From NCBI RefSeq assembly GCF_037038585.1, contig NC_092526.1, forward strand, positions 36,407,501-36,471,500: 64,000 bases of DNA, in the 5' to 3' direction. The notes beneath the pieces were generated by a model. That model was not told where the DNA came from, ran no database searches, and was given only the letters and a program-made list of their open reading frames with translations. The position numbers were made by a program, and so were the translations under genes. This document shows positions 31,444-45,600 of this stretch, in pieces; position 1 is the first letter of the stretch; the number at the start of each line of letters is the position of its first letter. Origin of the DNA: Patagioenas fasciata. Its lineage: Eukaryota; Chordata; Aves; Columbiformes; Columbidae.

Positions 31444-31577
31444 GGGGCCCCGCCCCTCGCTAGCCGGTGAGGAGCCCCGCCCGTCGCTAACCGGCGCGGG
31501 GACCGTCCTCTCGCCAACCGGTGCGGGGACCCGTCCCTCACGAACCGGCCCGGGGACCCTCCCCTCGCTGCCGGCCT
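31444..31577. repeat. GC-rich minisatellite, about five units of 27-28 bp
   Basis: Units begin GGGG-CC and contain CCTCGCTAACCGG-like cores (CTAGCCGG, CTAACCGG, CCAACCGG, CGAACCGG, CTGCCGG). It is CpG-rich and lies between divergent Ser-GCT and Met tRNA genes. Confidence 0.8.
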
Positions 31578-31677
31578 GACCGCGGCCGCCCCGCAGGTGC
31601 GCGTCCCGCCCCGCTGTGCTGAAAAGCAGACCCGCCGCCCGCCCGCTGGAGGCCCGGCCCGGGTGCATCTTGACGTC

Positions 31678-31750
31678 GCCCTCTTAGCGCAGTAGGCAGC
31701 GCGTCAGTCTCATAATCTGAAGGTCCTGAGTTCGAGCCTCAGAGAGGGCA
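31678..31750 (+). tRNA. tRNA-Met (CAT), elongator
   Basis: A 73-nt tRNA with acceptor GCCCTCT/AGAGGGC, discriminator A, and anticodon loop CTCATAA giving CAT. The TAGCGCAGTAGGCAGCGCG D-arm region marks the elongator, not the initiator. GTTTTTTACC follows. Confidence 0.97.
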
Positions 31751-31940
31751 GAGTTTTTTACCGCTCCACCTGGCTAGCAGTGAGGGACGGGCCGACATTT
31801 TGCTGCCATGTCAGGGGACCCTGCGGCGGGCCCAGCTCCGTCCTACCCGGGCTGCTGCCCTCCAGACCCCGCAGAGCGGCCCGGGCCCCCGGCGGTACCG
31901 ACGGCGCGGGAGGGGCGGGGCCGTGCAAGGTGGGGAGCAG

Positions 31941-32022
31941 GACGAGGTGGCCGAGTGGTGAAGGCGATGGACTGCTAATCCATTGTGCTCTGCACGCGTG
32001 GGTTCGAATCCCACCCTCGTCG
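31941..32022 (+). tRNA. tRNA-Ser (GCT)
   Basis: An 82-nt tRNA-Ser, anticodon GCT, same as 31346-31427. GGAATTTTGTT follows. It is the last tRNA of the array, about 260 bp from the 3' end of MCM3AP. Confidence 0.97.
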
Positions 32023-32284
32023 GGAATTTTGTTGCTGTCTCTCAAGTTCTCCCACCCTACCCTGGATCTGCAGTGGGAGGTTCCTGGAACAAGACACAGG
32101 GTGCCAGCAGGGAGCCAAAACAGCCTCTACAGCACCCCAAAACTGCAAGCTACAGCACTCCTGTCCCCCAACAGGCTGGCAAGCTTGAATATTGCACACT
32201 AGCGATCCAAGGATTAAACAAAGCAGCACCCAGCAACAGCATCCTGGACCAGGAGCTTTTGCATACCAACAAAGTGACAGCTCA

Positions 32285-33657
32285 TTTTGATCCACTAAAA
32301 ATTTATTCAGTACAAAACACATTTACAGCAGGTGGTGTGAACCATGTCCCAAAACACTTCTGGGTTTTTACAGCTGAATTCCAGGTAAACCAAGAACAAC
32401 ATCAGCACCAGGGTGAAGCACAGCAGAACAGCACAGGCACTTTGCTTCACATAAACCAGTGTAAGTTAACTCAATTCTGCCCATCAAAGGTACATGTAGC
32501 ACAAACAGCCTCAAAGCATAATTTCTTCAGTTTAAATTCCTCATTTCAACTTAACATTAAGCTACTATTGCTAATCTAGGTTTAAGAGAAATAATACAAA
32601 TGCTAACTTTAAACCTTGAAATTACTTTTTTTTTTTGGAAGGCAGGTGACAGTTTTGGACTACTGAGAAATTCAAATTAAATTAGAAGCAAGTGAGACAA
32701 ATGGTCTCTGGTAGGTAAGATTATCAGTATTTACCCCCAAAGCTGCAACAATTTGTATTTCACCAGGCTGAAGTTTCAGCCCAAGAAAAATCTGCTGATA
32801 TTGTAAAAACATTTGTACAGGACTACTGCATGCATGAGGGTCATCGTTCCACTATTTGTTGGAAATCAATATTAAACTAAAAGGTCTTCAACTTCCAAAG
32901 CCACAGCTTTCCAAATACCAGAGAACGTAGGTAATCTGCTTTTACAAAAAAAAAAAAAACAAAAAACAAACCCCATTTCTCCATAGCTGTTTACTGAAGA
33001 TTGAAGAAAGTGTGTTGCTTTGCAGCATGACAAACTGTAGAATAAGCAACTCGTCTGCTTTAGTGCCATAAACACTCAACATAATAGAACTTTGGCCCAG
33101 CAGCACAAAAATCCTTCTGGATTTGCATTGAGCATCCTTAAGTATAGAATACAATCAAGTGTTGCACAGGCTCAGGAACAATATTGACATTCCTGGGCAG
33201 CAGAACAGCAACTTAAAACCCCAGTGCTGCTGGAAAGCAGGTTCTGCAGGAAGCAAGCACAGAGCTGGGCCTGTGTCTGTGCAGATCAACTGCTCCAATG
33301 TTCCCAGGGGCCTCCGCTACCCTGTCATTTTCTCCTGGTGAAGCTGTGTTTACCCACAATGAGAGCCGGTAGAAAAAAAAACCCACCACACAACAACCCA
33401 CACACAAAGTGTCAATTTAAGGCTTTCCAAGAAAAGCATTTGGCTCATCTGCGTGCCTGCAAACAGAAGAGATTGTCCCAGACCAGCCAAAGCTCTGCGG
33501 TGAGCCACACCACACCGTCTGTGCGAGGTGGCCACACAAGAAGGGCCCAGGCCCCACATTCTTCTCACAGCAGAACTGCAACTCTGTTCCATCATCCAGC
33601 CCTGGAATTCGTTTCTTTATGAAGTCTCCTAAGTCAACACATCTACCTCACCTCTGC
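32285..33657 (-). other. Probable 3' UTR of MCM3AP
   Basis: AT-rich stretch between the MCM3AP stop codon and the AATAAA at 32302-32307. It holds an A-run at 32946-32958 (T-run in the transcript) and no recognised element. The exact end is inferred. Confidence 0.6.
32302..32307 (-). terminator. Polyadenylation signal AATAAA of MCM3AP
   Basis: AATAAA on the minus strand, about 1.35 kb after the MCM3AP stop codon. It defines a probable 3' UTR of roughly 32285-33657, which contains no other gene. Confidence 0.7.
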
Positions 33658-36600
33658 TCAAATATCCACCATGTCCACCAGAGCAGAGAGGTGGAGCTCA
33701 GAGGCAACTTCAGCCTCCTTGCTCGCTCTGAGCAGCTGTTGCAAGTGTTTCAGTCTGTCCGACAGCGTGGGGCTCAGCTTCTCCTCCAAAAACTTGCATC
33801 CTTCTTGACTCTCAGCCTGGGCAGAAGGAAAAGAGAAAGAAGCATTACCCTGAACCAACAAGGGACTTCTCAGCTGACGGGCTGTTCCCCCATTTTTGAG
33901 AGCGACTGTGGAGGTCAGCAGCCTCTGCCCCTGAGGAGGTCAGGCAAAAATAGCATATTCTGCTAGTTCTGTCCCCAGCCTTCAACCAGGGGAAGCTGAC
34001 CCCCAACACTGATTCCCCAAGTTGAAGAGCAGCACCCCAAGGGACAATGTTTTCTGCTGCTGGCAGTCATAACAGTAACACCTGTTGATATCTGCAAAAA
34101 CCATCTCCCTCCCAAAACCAAGTTATTTCCAAGGTGCAGTTTTTCAATTCTTTATTTCCCAAGTCTTTCCAGCACTGCACACCAAGGTAACTCCCACAAA
34201 AGGTTTTGCAACTGCCGCAGGAGTGCAGGTACCTGCACTCCTCAGAGCTACAGCTAATTCTCAGTCCCACACTTCCTCACCTGTTGAGATGACACAGGAC
34301 TCTTCAATGGACAGGTGACAGTCGGGGTGGTGACCAGAGACTGGGGGAGGTAGAGAGGAAGACCTACAAAGTCACCAAGGGGCTCCATCTCCTCAGCTAG
34401 ATATTGGTGCAACCATTCTTCAAACCTGGACAGAAAGATCAATAGCACCAGTCAGACTGCAGTCTGGCTTTTGTCTTGTAACCAGGGGGTAACCAAGAGT
34501 TTAGGGGTCCAGAGGTGTCAGCAAGAAGAACCTGATGTTCACAGTCATTTCCAACACTGACATAACCCACCACTACGACAAAAATCCATTGCAGAAGGTT
34601 GTGGTACAGAAAGGAGCCACACAGACTGAAGACATACAACCAACGGGGAAAACAGGGCCATCTTCAACAGCTTTAGGTCTTCGGCTTTGTGATCTGCATT
34701 GCTACAGGCACCAAACTGGCATCCCAAAGTGGACTTTATAGACATTTGTGAAACTGCAGGACACAGACTATTGTACATACTGTACTACTTTAGTATTGGT
34801 GGCTCTATTGACCACAGAGAGTTTTCAACCATTCCTCAAAGCTCCAAGTGTTTCTACCACTCTGGAAGGTTCCTGCGATGCCAGGAGGAGCTGGCAGGAA
34901 ACAGCACAGTGCTGATGTGCTTGATGAAATCAGATTAAACTAGAGACAGTCTAGGCTCTTGTTGGACTTCATCTTTCTCATGATGTCTAAGCTAGAAATA
35001 GTTTACAAACCTGAGCCAGAGCTGCAAGGAAAGAATGCTGCTCTGGAAATTCACCTTTTGTTTTCTATTTTCTCCAGTTGCAACTGTGTCAACAGACGCT
35101 CTGGGAGAAGCTCCTGGGCCGAGGCTGTGTCTGTGAATTCAGCTGCACTAGGAATGCTCTTCTCTTGACCTGACAGCATGCTCATATCTGGCATCATGGA
35201 GACACTACAGGGTTTCTTAAAAGAGCTCGAAGATTTTATCCTTGACCTGGGGGGAGGAAAAAATAAAAAGCACAGAAATGAGTGTGACAATTTTCTCCCC
35301 TACTAGTTTGAAGTATGGAAATAATAGGGAGTGAGAACCGATCGTCTGGAGACATTCTTTTGTACCAGGGTCCAACATACAACCACATCTGTGTGGGATG
35401 AGAGAGGAACTTAATCTGACAGAGGGCTGGGATTCATCTCAAAGAAAGGGATGTACCCAACACCTCCTGCTCCACAGCAGAGCAGCAGCTAAGCTTCCAA
35501 GAGGGGAGACTGGCTTCACTCTGAACATGGCTGGAGAAGTGAGCTAGACTCGTGAGATCTCAAATACTTCAATGCCACACAGCTCTAAGGCAACTCTCGC
35601 CCCTCAACCTGTAGTGTTTTCTCTTAGCAGAAGGACTCTCCTGACATGTTCCCACAAGCTGGGGACAAAGCCTCTTTTTGAACTCAAGATGCTGCAAAGT
35701 TAACATGTAATTACCAAAGAGTAAATCTGCAAATCATCTAACACATAATTCATCTGTCAGGTCCAGAGTGCAACTGAAAGTGAATGCAAGGGAAGGCACG
35801 CTATTGAATAACGAGTACGCTCATGATTTATCCCTACGCTCTTTTCCAGCCTCATACTGTTTTTCCTCCATGCTTTGTGTACCTGAAGTCTAATTCCAGA
35901 GCCTCAGCAGTGTTTTCTTTAGCAGAAGATAATTTCTCCATTCATAACACTCTAAGCACCCCCAGCCCAAGCAATCCATTTCTGTGACAGAGTAACGCTG
36001 CAGAAATAAAATCTACTTTCTACCCAGTTTCAGCACAACCTTGTACATCATTTTAAGGAGATGTACACAAGCACATTCTGGGAAGATGCCACGTGGTTTC
36101 AGCATTGTGACAGCACTACATGTTCATTGTAGCGGCCGGGAACAACCTCCTTAGAGTTCACGAGCAATTCGGAGGGCACACTGGACAGCTGAATGCTGCA
36201 GCGCCAGTAGCCGCCTCACCTCTCACGGCCTTGCCGGATCTCCTCTTGCGTGCGCAGTCTGGCTTGTTCCCACGAAAAAGGGACAGCAAAGTTCTTCAAG
36301 TGCTCCTTGAAGAAGTACACGCGGATCTGACCATCTTCACTTACTGCTTCTGTGAATAAAGCCAAACCTACCATTTAATATTAGAACAGATTTTCCCCTT
36401 CAGAAACAAAGCTCAGTATTGAAAAGCCAATTTGAAGAAAAAACTACTTCAAAGTGAACACGCAAATTAAGTTGTAATATACATGTAAAAAGGAGCCTTC
36501 TCAAACTGACTGACTGTTCAGATACCAGATCACTGGGAAAGACTGTAAAATGCTGCTTTTTCTTAATTTTAAGAAATCTAGTGCATCCAAGTTCAGTCAT

Positions 36601-39600
36601 TTCATTAAAAGAGGCTCCCTATAGGGCAGCAAAACCACACCACACACTCAAAATTAAAAGCAAACAGAATCAGAGACAAAATTTCTCCATCCATGGAAGT
36701 GCTCAGTAACAGTGGCATCTGCCATCTCAGCTGACCTGAGCTTATGTGACTTCTGAGGGACCAATTATTGGCCTCTGGTTGAACATAAACCCTTTCCTAC
36801 TGGGAGGGGAGCGCTGAAAGACTGACCATGTTCCTCCACAAAGACAAATTTTTGTTAATCGCAACCTCAAGTCATAGTCAACACTAAAGACACACTCCAA
36901 AGAGCAGAAAGATGTGCAGTAAGCACAGTGTTGTTCTACAGGAGGAGATCAAGATCATAGCTCCCTTCCTGCTACGTATCAATCCCTGCCACACATAAAG
37001 GTACCACTGTCAAGTTCTTAAACACAGTTGCACAAGAAGAATCATCCATGTTGTAGGACAACTGATACCTGGAGAAATGGGCAGTTTGGGTGGTTTCCAG
37101 TCTCTCAGTTTATGATCAATGCAGACTGCCAAGATATTATCCCAAGGGATCTCATCAACTGAAGGTCCATCTTTAGAGTTCCCAAATGTTCTGTTTTTCC
37201 ACTTCTGGTAAGTTTTGCTCAGCAGATTCTCCACTTGAGACTGGATCAGTGGTTGAGTATGGGAAGAACTCGCAATCTGAGACACATACTGAAAAATCAT
37301 GCAGCAAACTGGATGCCAAGGAGCTATCGGGGGAAAAAAAGTAAATTGTAATGATTTGTGACAGAGCAAAACTACCCACCTTACAGGCTGATTTTTCAAC
37401 ACAGATATTTCAACATCATTCCCTCATGTGCCACCTAGAGGACAGTGCAGCATGAAGTACATACCACCTAAGGGGGGCAGGTCTAGGTACGGGATCTGGA
37501 AGGACAGCACGGCCTTCTTCAGCCAGGCCAGGTGATCAGGCACATTCCATTGCAGGTGGGGCAACAGCTTGTTCCCCCCAGGCTCTGAAAACTCCGTAAC
37601 AGGCCATGACAAGTCACAAAGGTGCTCCGAGGATGCCACATCCGAAAGAAACTGCAGCACGCTGTTGTACAGCTCTATGATGACCCCAGGTTCCTGAGAT
37701 GGCAGGCCAGCTGAACACCTCTCCTTCCAGTCATGGTAGAAGCGCTTGCCAAATTCCCCATCGACCCCATCCTCAATATACTCCCGAAGGGTCTGACTGC
37801 AGAGCTTGAGGGACTCGGGGCACTGGGAAACCAGCCAGCCCACAGCTTCAGAGATCTACAATACACAAAACATGGGCAGTTGGAAACTGCTCTGCAGGGA
37901 TCAGGACACAAAGGATTCAATCCTGCAGCTCTGAGTTTGACATAACCCTATTCAAGGTACTATGCAACAAAATACAAACACATCAACTATGAGCATCCTG
38001 ATATTCGCAACAGTAAATTCTCCAGCTAGAGGATCATAAGCTAAATTCACATGAAGCAGGGTCAGTAACAGACAGACTGTTCACACCAGGTACAGTTGTG
38101 TAGTGGAATTCCCTGCTCCTGGACACTGGGGATGCCAAAAACTTCTCTGGGAGAAATTAAGACAACTCCACAGAATGAGCCCAGGGTGACTATACCCAGA
38201 GAAGCCATGTCTGATCCTGGCAGTCCTTGAACTGCAAGGAGATGTACACTCTGAGGGTTTGCAGGGGAGCATCACTCTAAATATGTCTTGTTTTCACATT
38301 CAGGTGTATGGGAAAAAAAAAACGGTAAGAGAGCTTTTTGACAAAAACCATGTCGCAGAAACTTCAATGGAAAAAATATCCCATTACACAAGACCAGGTG
38401 CAACTTAAGCTACTGAGAACATAATAACTCCTTATGGGGCATTAGTAATTAAGAGGTTAACGATAAACCAGTTAAGTATCTCTTTACATGAGTTGCTGTT
38501 CTTACCCTTTTGGTGCCTTGTAAGTCATTGATAGAACCCAGGAGCTCAACAACGGTGTAGTCTGAAATAAGCTGGGCTGAAATCAAGTCCTGCAGCATCA
38601 AACCTTAAAAATAAGAAACCTGTTTGTTCTTTCTCTGTGTATATGCCAGGTTATCTCCTTCTCTAACCTACTCTCACACTCTGCATATGTTCACAGCATC
38701 ACTTCTTTCCTCCATCCCTTCCCCACAGACTCTCAGAATCAAATACTGTGTGTAAAGGAAAACTGGAAGCCAAAAGAAAGTTCATCTCTTTCCATACTGT
38801 TCAGTTCTTAAGGCCTCAGGATTTCTAGCAAAGATTTGACAAGTACTGTGGTTCAGTCTCTCCCTTTACCAGACAATGTATCTGAGAGACTGCACTAGTA
38901 CTTTTACGTTTCTTTTTTTTTTTCCCAAGGCACAGAAATAATCATATACCTTCTTCTACTTCTTTCTCTCTGGTCTCCTCTTCCTGACCAGGGACTAGAA
39001 CCACCAGGGGAACTATTGGGTGGAAAGGCTTGGCCTGAAGCAACTGTTTCAACTGCAGCAAAGCTGAAAGCCAATAAACATCATCTTCTGCAACATCTTC
39101 ACTCCTGACTCGAGGGGGCAGGAGAAGAATGAGACCACTGGTTCCAAGCAAGTCTTTTTGCATCTCGGCCATATCAAGCTCAGAGTCAGAGAGCACACCG
39201 TGTGCCACCTATACAAGTAACAAAGATGACAGTTATGTAGCAAAAGCTTATCAATGCACATCCTGCTTTTATGGCCTGTTAGGTATCACAAAACTATTCT
39301 CACCTACCTTTATACACACACTGACTTTAATGCTTCTGCTCCCTTGTGTGCCAAGAGAACTAAATAATGTCAGTGTTTGAACTCTGCCTTCCGTATGTGA
39401 ATCTGTTTTCTTCCAGCTTTTGTCTCCCATAAATTTGGCTTTCAACCAATCCACCAGTATCCTAGCAAACAAGAAGAGTGAACTTTTGAGGTTTTTATTT
39501 TTTTTAAAATGGCATTTTAGTGTTTTAGCACCAACACCTCTAAGATACCACAACCTATAATGACCCCAATCTTTGTATTGCTTGGATTTTTCTAAACAGC

Positions 39601-42600
39601 TATTAAGTGTCCTGAAATTATCCACACTGCTATGTATCTCAAGGTTTTCTATTCTCAGCAGGAGCAAGAGGAATCCAATGACCAATGTCAGAAGATACAG
39701 AGCACTGCAACAAATTACAGCTCTGGTCTTTTTTTTTTCCTCCAGAGCACTCTAAAAAGAAAAAGCACACAACAAAAAAAACCCTGGAAACTTAAGCAGT
39801 AGGGGAAAAAAATCTCAAGGACTGTATATACTACCACTTTTCTTCTACTTGACTGCCCTGTTTGAAAGATAGGCCCAGCAACCAACTCTTTTACTTACCT
39901 GTTGGGATCATCTTCTGCATATTCATCATCATTTGGCAAAACCAACAGCACCTTCCAAAAAACATGTTCTTGTTGAACCGGAATATGTTCAGTGATTAAT
40001 GAGACAAGATCCAGGGGAGTCCAAGCTAAATCACTTAAAGAGAGACACAGAAGCTGGTGAAAAGATGCCCCTAGTGCTCATTCCCACGTGAGGAATTTTT
40101 TTTCTTGTGTTGAACAAGCTACCATCCAAGTAATTCAAAACAAAACCACGAAACCCACAACACAACAAAAGAACCACAACACCACACACACACACATAAC
40201 ATCCATCATATCCTTAAAGTTACATCTGCAGCAACACAATCAGATAGCCTAACACTTTCACAAATTTATCTTCCAGTTTCCCTTATCTAGAAAATACTCC
40301 CAGAAGCAGGGCTGCAAGTGGACACTCAAAGTATCATTTGCCATTCCTTACTGACATTTGACATCTCTAGCGTTTGTTACAGTTTTCTTAGAGAGAAGAC
40401 AAGGATCAAACACCAACATACCTTAACAACTGCTGGTAGAAGTGCTGAACCTTAATTTCATGCACTGTCTTGTTTCTCAGCCAATTCAATCTGGAAACAA
40501 AAGATTCTTGGTTGTAATTTTTGGTACAGAACATGTACTTCAACTGAATTTAAGAAACTCACTCAGACCTAAGTAGTACAGCAGACGCTTTAGAAAGCTG
40601 CCGTTAATAGCGAGTTTTGTTACGTCTGCAATCTTTGCCATGGCATTTGTGCAGAAAGGGTGTTTTTGGGGGTACTTAGGAACAAAGAATTTTACAAAAC
40701 CATTAATGTTCATAATGGAAGAGGGTTGCTCTGTAACTTGCCTTCCAAAAAATCAGAATTTCAACTGCTGCCACTACAAATATCCTTACCTTGTGCAAGA
40801 GGTCCCCAGCTTTCCTCCGTTCCCCAGGTTTACCATTCTCTTGCACAAGTTCTCCATGGCTATAGGCCACTCAGCGCTGGGGGACAGTGCTTTCAGTTTA
40901 TTTTTCGGATCCATGCAACAGGGAGCAGCTGGAAACACCCTCATTTGACGTTTCAACTTTGTTCGAGCTGCCACTGCCTCCCTCCACCTTTGGAAGAGAT
41001 AAAAATGTCACATTAACAAACTCTTCGACAGGCGCACATCCCAAAGAGATGCATGAACTCAACTTTAGGACAGAAAGAACTCTGCGAGGGAAGGTGCTCC
41101 ATAGAACAGAGACTTGCCTGGTGCTCCCCCTTCAGCAATGAGAAATGCCACCCAAAAACACACTTCAGGGTGGCTGCACCGGGGCAGCACGGCACAGAGA
41201 TAAACCACAACAGCCACTGAACATGTAGCACATATCCAGAGAAACAGGTATCCAACAGAAAGAATACAAGGAGGAATTCTTGCAAGATTCTAGATAGAAC
41301 AAAGCTGAGATCTCCTACCAAGCTCACTACCTGACTCTTGATGAGGTTTGCTCTTCTCCCCACAAATAGCTGAGTAACTTAGAGGCTAGTAGTAAGACTA
41401 AGTCTAACCTTACAATAGGGACAAGACAGCAAAAAGAACATAACCAGACATCTGTAGTTCAAACCAACTCCGTGACAATGCTCTCAAGAAGCACAGTTGT
41501 GTTGCAGGGTGGCAACTCACCGTTGCAAGTACTTGCAGAAACACTGGAGCTCCTGAAGGGTTTCTTTGGCAATCTGGAAAATCTCATCCTCCAGAAAGAG
41601 GGCCATGACGTGACCACAGACTTCTTCTGAACAGCGGGCAATACGGGCTTGCCGGTCTCTCTCTAAGGCACACCTAGTGCAAAATTAAACAAACCAAGAC
41701 ATCTAACAAGGTGGAGGCTGCAGCAAATCCAATACAAATAGCTGAGTTGCAAACAAGGAAGACCACCACATTTAGCAAAGGAGAGGTATTTTCCACATTT
41801 CAGTGTGGTCCTTCTAAATAAGGCCTACAATCAAAACAGAAGTCATTCAAGTTTTACACTGATCATGGGCTTCCAAAGAAAGGTCTACAAGAGACCCCAC
41901 AGTTGAGCCATACGGGAGTCAGAAGAAGAATAAGCAGGAAGTACAGCCTTGTCCTCACAAATCAGTTGCCTCCACCTTGGAGGACCAACACCGCCCAACA
42001 CAGTGCAACTGCAAACTTCCAGCCTATTGAAGATGACCTCAGAGAAGACCAGCCAAGAAGCCCCCTGCTCCCTGACAAATTCTTACCCTTAGGCAGGCAT
42101 CCTACAGTAAAATATAGAACATGGTGTGTTGTACTTACTTTAACTCATTGGTTGAAGCTTCTTGAACACTCTCCTTTATTACTTCTTCCATTAATTCCAT
42201 ACCCACCAACTGGCTCAACTGCTTTATTAACTGCTCTCTTTCCCGCTTTTGCCTGGAAGGACAAAGATTTAGACAAGCAGCAAGATTTATGCAAGCGAAA
42301 GATTCACGCTGAGAAACCTGTCACTTAGCTACACAAGCACTGCGTGCAGCATCAGCATTAATTCACCTAAAACTGAGTTCTCACTAGCTTGGTTCTCTCT
42401 CTTTTTATGGAGCCAGGTTTCCCTCAAAAATACAGTTAACAATGGGATTAATTTTATTCTCACCACAGTAAACTACAGACAAGTAGCTTGCTCAGCACAA
42501 AAAGCTCCTGCACACAGCAGGGCTGGAATCCATCTCCCTCTCTGGAAGCTCTGGGTGACTAATAATGGCTCTGTCAGGTCGCCAAACTAACTAGCAGGTC

Positions 42601-45600
42601 ACCAGAGACAACCAGTCTGCACAATCCCAGGGCAGTTCAAGGTGAGATAAACTGAGTGCTGTCAGCAAAAGAAACAGGACCTGAGCACACATGCAAGGAC
42701 TTGGGTTGGCACCAGTTGTTGCTACGCTGCTTAAGGGTGTGTGCAGCCCACCCTGCCCCGCAGCAACTCACCTCTCCTCCTCCACTCTGCGCCTCTCCTC
42801 CTGGACTCGCTCCCTTTCCGCGCTAAGGACACTTCCAGCCACCTGTTTGAGGATCTCCCCTGTCACTTCAGTCATGAGTTCCTCCAAAGTGGCCTCTGAG
42901 GTGCTGTGCAGAAACAACAATACTCTTTTCAAAGCTTGAAAGTTTTAATTCAAAACCCTATGTCTGTGCTTTTCTCAAGCACATCTTTGCTCCGCTGCAG
43001 AGAGTTGAGTCCAGGTACAAGCCAAGCACCTGTGCTGTTACCAGTTTGCTCCCCTCCCCACACTGTGACAGGGGAGAACACAGGAAGAACAAAAGCAAGG
43101 AAACTCGTGGAGATAAAGGCACCGTAATAGCTGAGGGGGGAAAAAAACCAAAAAACTAGAAACAAAAACACATGAAAAAAAAACAACCAACCAAACAAAA
43201 AACCCCCAAAAACCAAAGAAACCACAAAACACAGTCACCAAAACCTACACCCCTGGCAAGCAAAGCAAAGGCAGCCAGCCACCACCTCCCACAGGCAGAC
43301 CAATGCCCGGTCTCGAATCAATGGCCACCCTGAAAGGCAGAAAAACTACACTTTCTTCTTCCTCTAACCCAGTTTTATTGCTGACCATGACATCACACAG
43401 TATAGACTTTGGTCAGTCCGGGTCAATTGTCCCAGCTGTGTCCCCTCCCAGCCTCTAGCACACCCCCAACCAACTCACAGGCGTGCAGAGTGGGAAACAA
43501 GGCCTTGACACTGCACTCTTCATCAACAACCAAAACACCGGTGCATTATGAACACTGTTTTGGTCACAAACCCAAATCTACAACTCTACCAAGTGCCTCA
43601 GAGAGGAAGCACTATTAGAAGCAGAGAAGCAGCCAGATCTAGACCTACTCCTCTTGTCCCCCTTCAGGCACCTTCCCATCCACAACACACGTTTCTTGTG
43701 GCAGTGGTGTGTCATGTAAGCCACAGTTTACAGAGGTCTGCAGTTAGCCTTCCATTAGGCTAGCTGGTTTGTAATAAAGTTGGCAGATATCTGAAGAAAG
43801 GTCTGTTTTTCCCTCAACTGTATCAGTTAAGACAGTCTCCACAAGAGACTTTTGCCTTGCTTAATTTTATGATTTTCACACATGGTGCCAACTAAGGCAA
43901 ATTGCAGCTTTGCCAGCAGACTCCAGGCATACCAGCAATAAATGCTCTTTACCAGATGGCAGCAGTCACGTAAGCTGCTCCTGCTGTGCCGACTTCTCTG
44001 CACTCTGCTTTGAGGACGTCCTGCACCAGACTGTCCACCACTTCAGCAATGTCCTGCAACACAGAAGCAGCAGTTGGAGCAAGATGTGGTCCTGCCCAGG
44101 ATGGCCTGGGCACACACGTGAACTGGGAGTGAGGCCCTCCAGCCTTGTTTAACTGATTGTAACTAGCATCACCTGTCTTTCTACAGCTTTCTGTATTAAA
44201 TATGAGCAATTCAAGTTTGGAAATAATAGCTAAGAAAAGTAAATTTTGGGAGGGATCCCTATTTTCGTACTTGAGTTTCTTATAGAGTTGCCACTACTCT
44301 ACAAGTAGGAGCTGATTTAATTCCACACTGAATTTCACACAATTTCTGCAAAATGACTACTGAAACGTAGGCACATTTAGGCAGAATACGGCAGCTGTAC
44401 TTCACAAAGCAATGAGACACTCCAAGCTGGGTTCAGCAGTAGTACGTATCTAAACATGTGTGGGATGGAGGAAAAGTGGAACAACACAGACACACAGGGT
44501 ACACATCTAAAACCCAATGTTAATAGTCACATCCACAATAAGCAACTTTGCCATGTCTCATTTGAAACACGTGCCAGTAAGAAACAGCTCATTATTATTC
44601 ACTCAAGCAAAGCTGACCTACTAAGTCAAGATCATCACTTTCTGACTCTCTCAGAGGTTTTTCAAACAGATGCTAACAGACATGACTGTTTCCTCTATGA
44701 AGGAGCCTGAGCAAGCACTATATTTTCAAGCTTGCATCCAAAAATCACTCAAGACTTTCTCTTTTCAGAACAGTTCAAGGAAACAGCTTCTCAAAGCATC
44801 CACACCACTGAAGCAGGGAGCATCTCCTTTAGGCTCTACATAACACATGCAGATCTGGAAAACTAAACCTAAGAAATTTGGTTACCTTTTCTTACATTTC
44901 ACAGATCTTTCCCAAATACTTCAAGATGGTTTTAAGTTTCCTTACTGTGTCTGTGTAGACAGGTTGAGGCTTTGGAGGGAGAGGCTCAGGCTGTCCAGCA
45001 GGTTGGGACACTGCTGGGGCAGGAGGCAGCATTGGCACAAGCTGACGAGGTAACAGCGAGGGCAGAAGATGAGCCGGGGGCTGGACTCTTACTGCTGCAG
45101 CATCCAAATCCACACCTTTGCTTTCCACTCTTCCTTCTTGGGAGGGAGGGGGCAACGAGGAGAGAAAAATGAAGGAAACCAGTTCAGTCACAAATAGAAA
45201 CAAAACTATTCTTATCTTCAAAATCTTGCTTGTCTGATAAATCTCATCAGATCATAAAACAAGTCCATAACTGAAGCGTGCTGCCTTAAAGTTAAAAATA
45301 TATCATAGAAACTGATTTATATTTTTGAATATTTTATACAAAACATTCAAAAATTTCACCAACTACATACATTTCCAATAAAACAACTGTTTTAAGTCAA
45401 GTGTACTTAACACCTACACATACCACTTGAATAAATGCAAAATATCCATACTTTCAACAAGGAAAAAAATGTGTTTAGCCAACTTTTTAAAAAACAACAT
45501 TATACACACAGTGGGAACAAACAGTTGCAATACAAAATCGGCAAAAGCTGAAAAGGGTGGTTGCCTGTCTGAAACATACAAATTATTTCACCTATGTTGG

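Noticed and set aside
31390-31668. Minus-strand reading with a nine-residue Gly/Arg/Pro repeat
   Set aside because: Translation of the GC-rich minisatellite next to tRNA-Ser; no support as protein.
40100-43250. Possible CRISPR-like or regular repeat array in A/C-rich intron DNA
   Set aside because: No regular unit and spacer pattern; only simple A/C-rich tracts, in a vertebrate intron.
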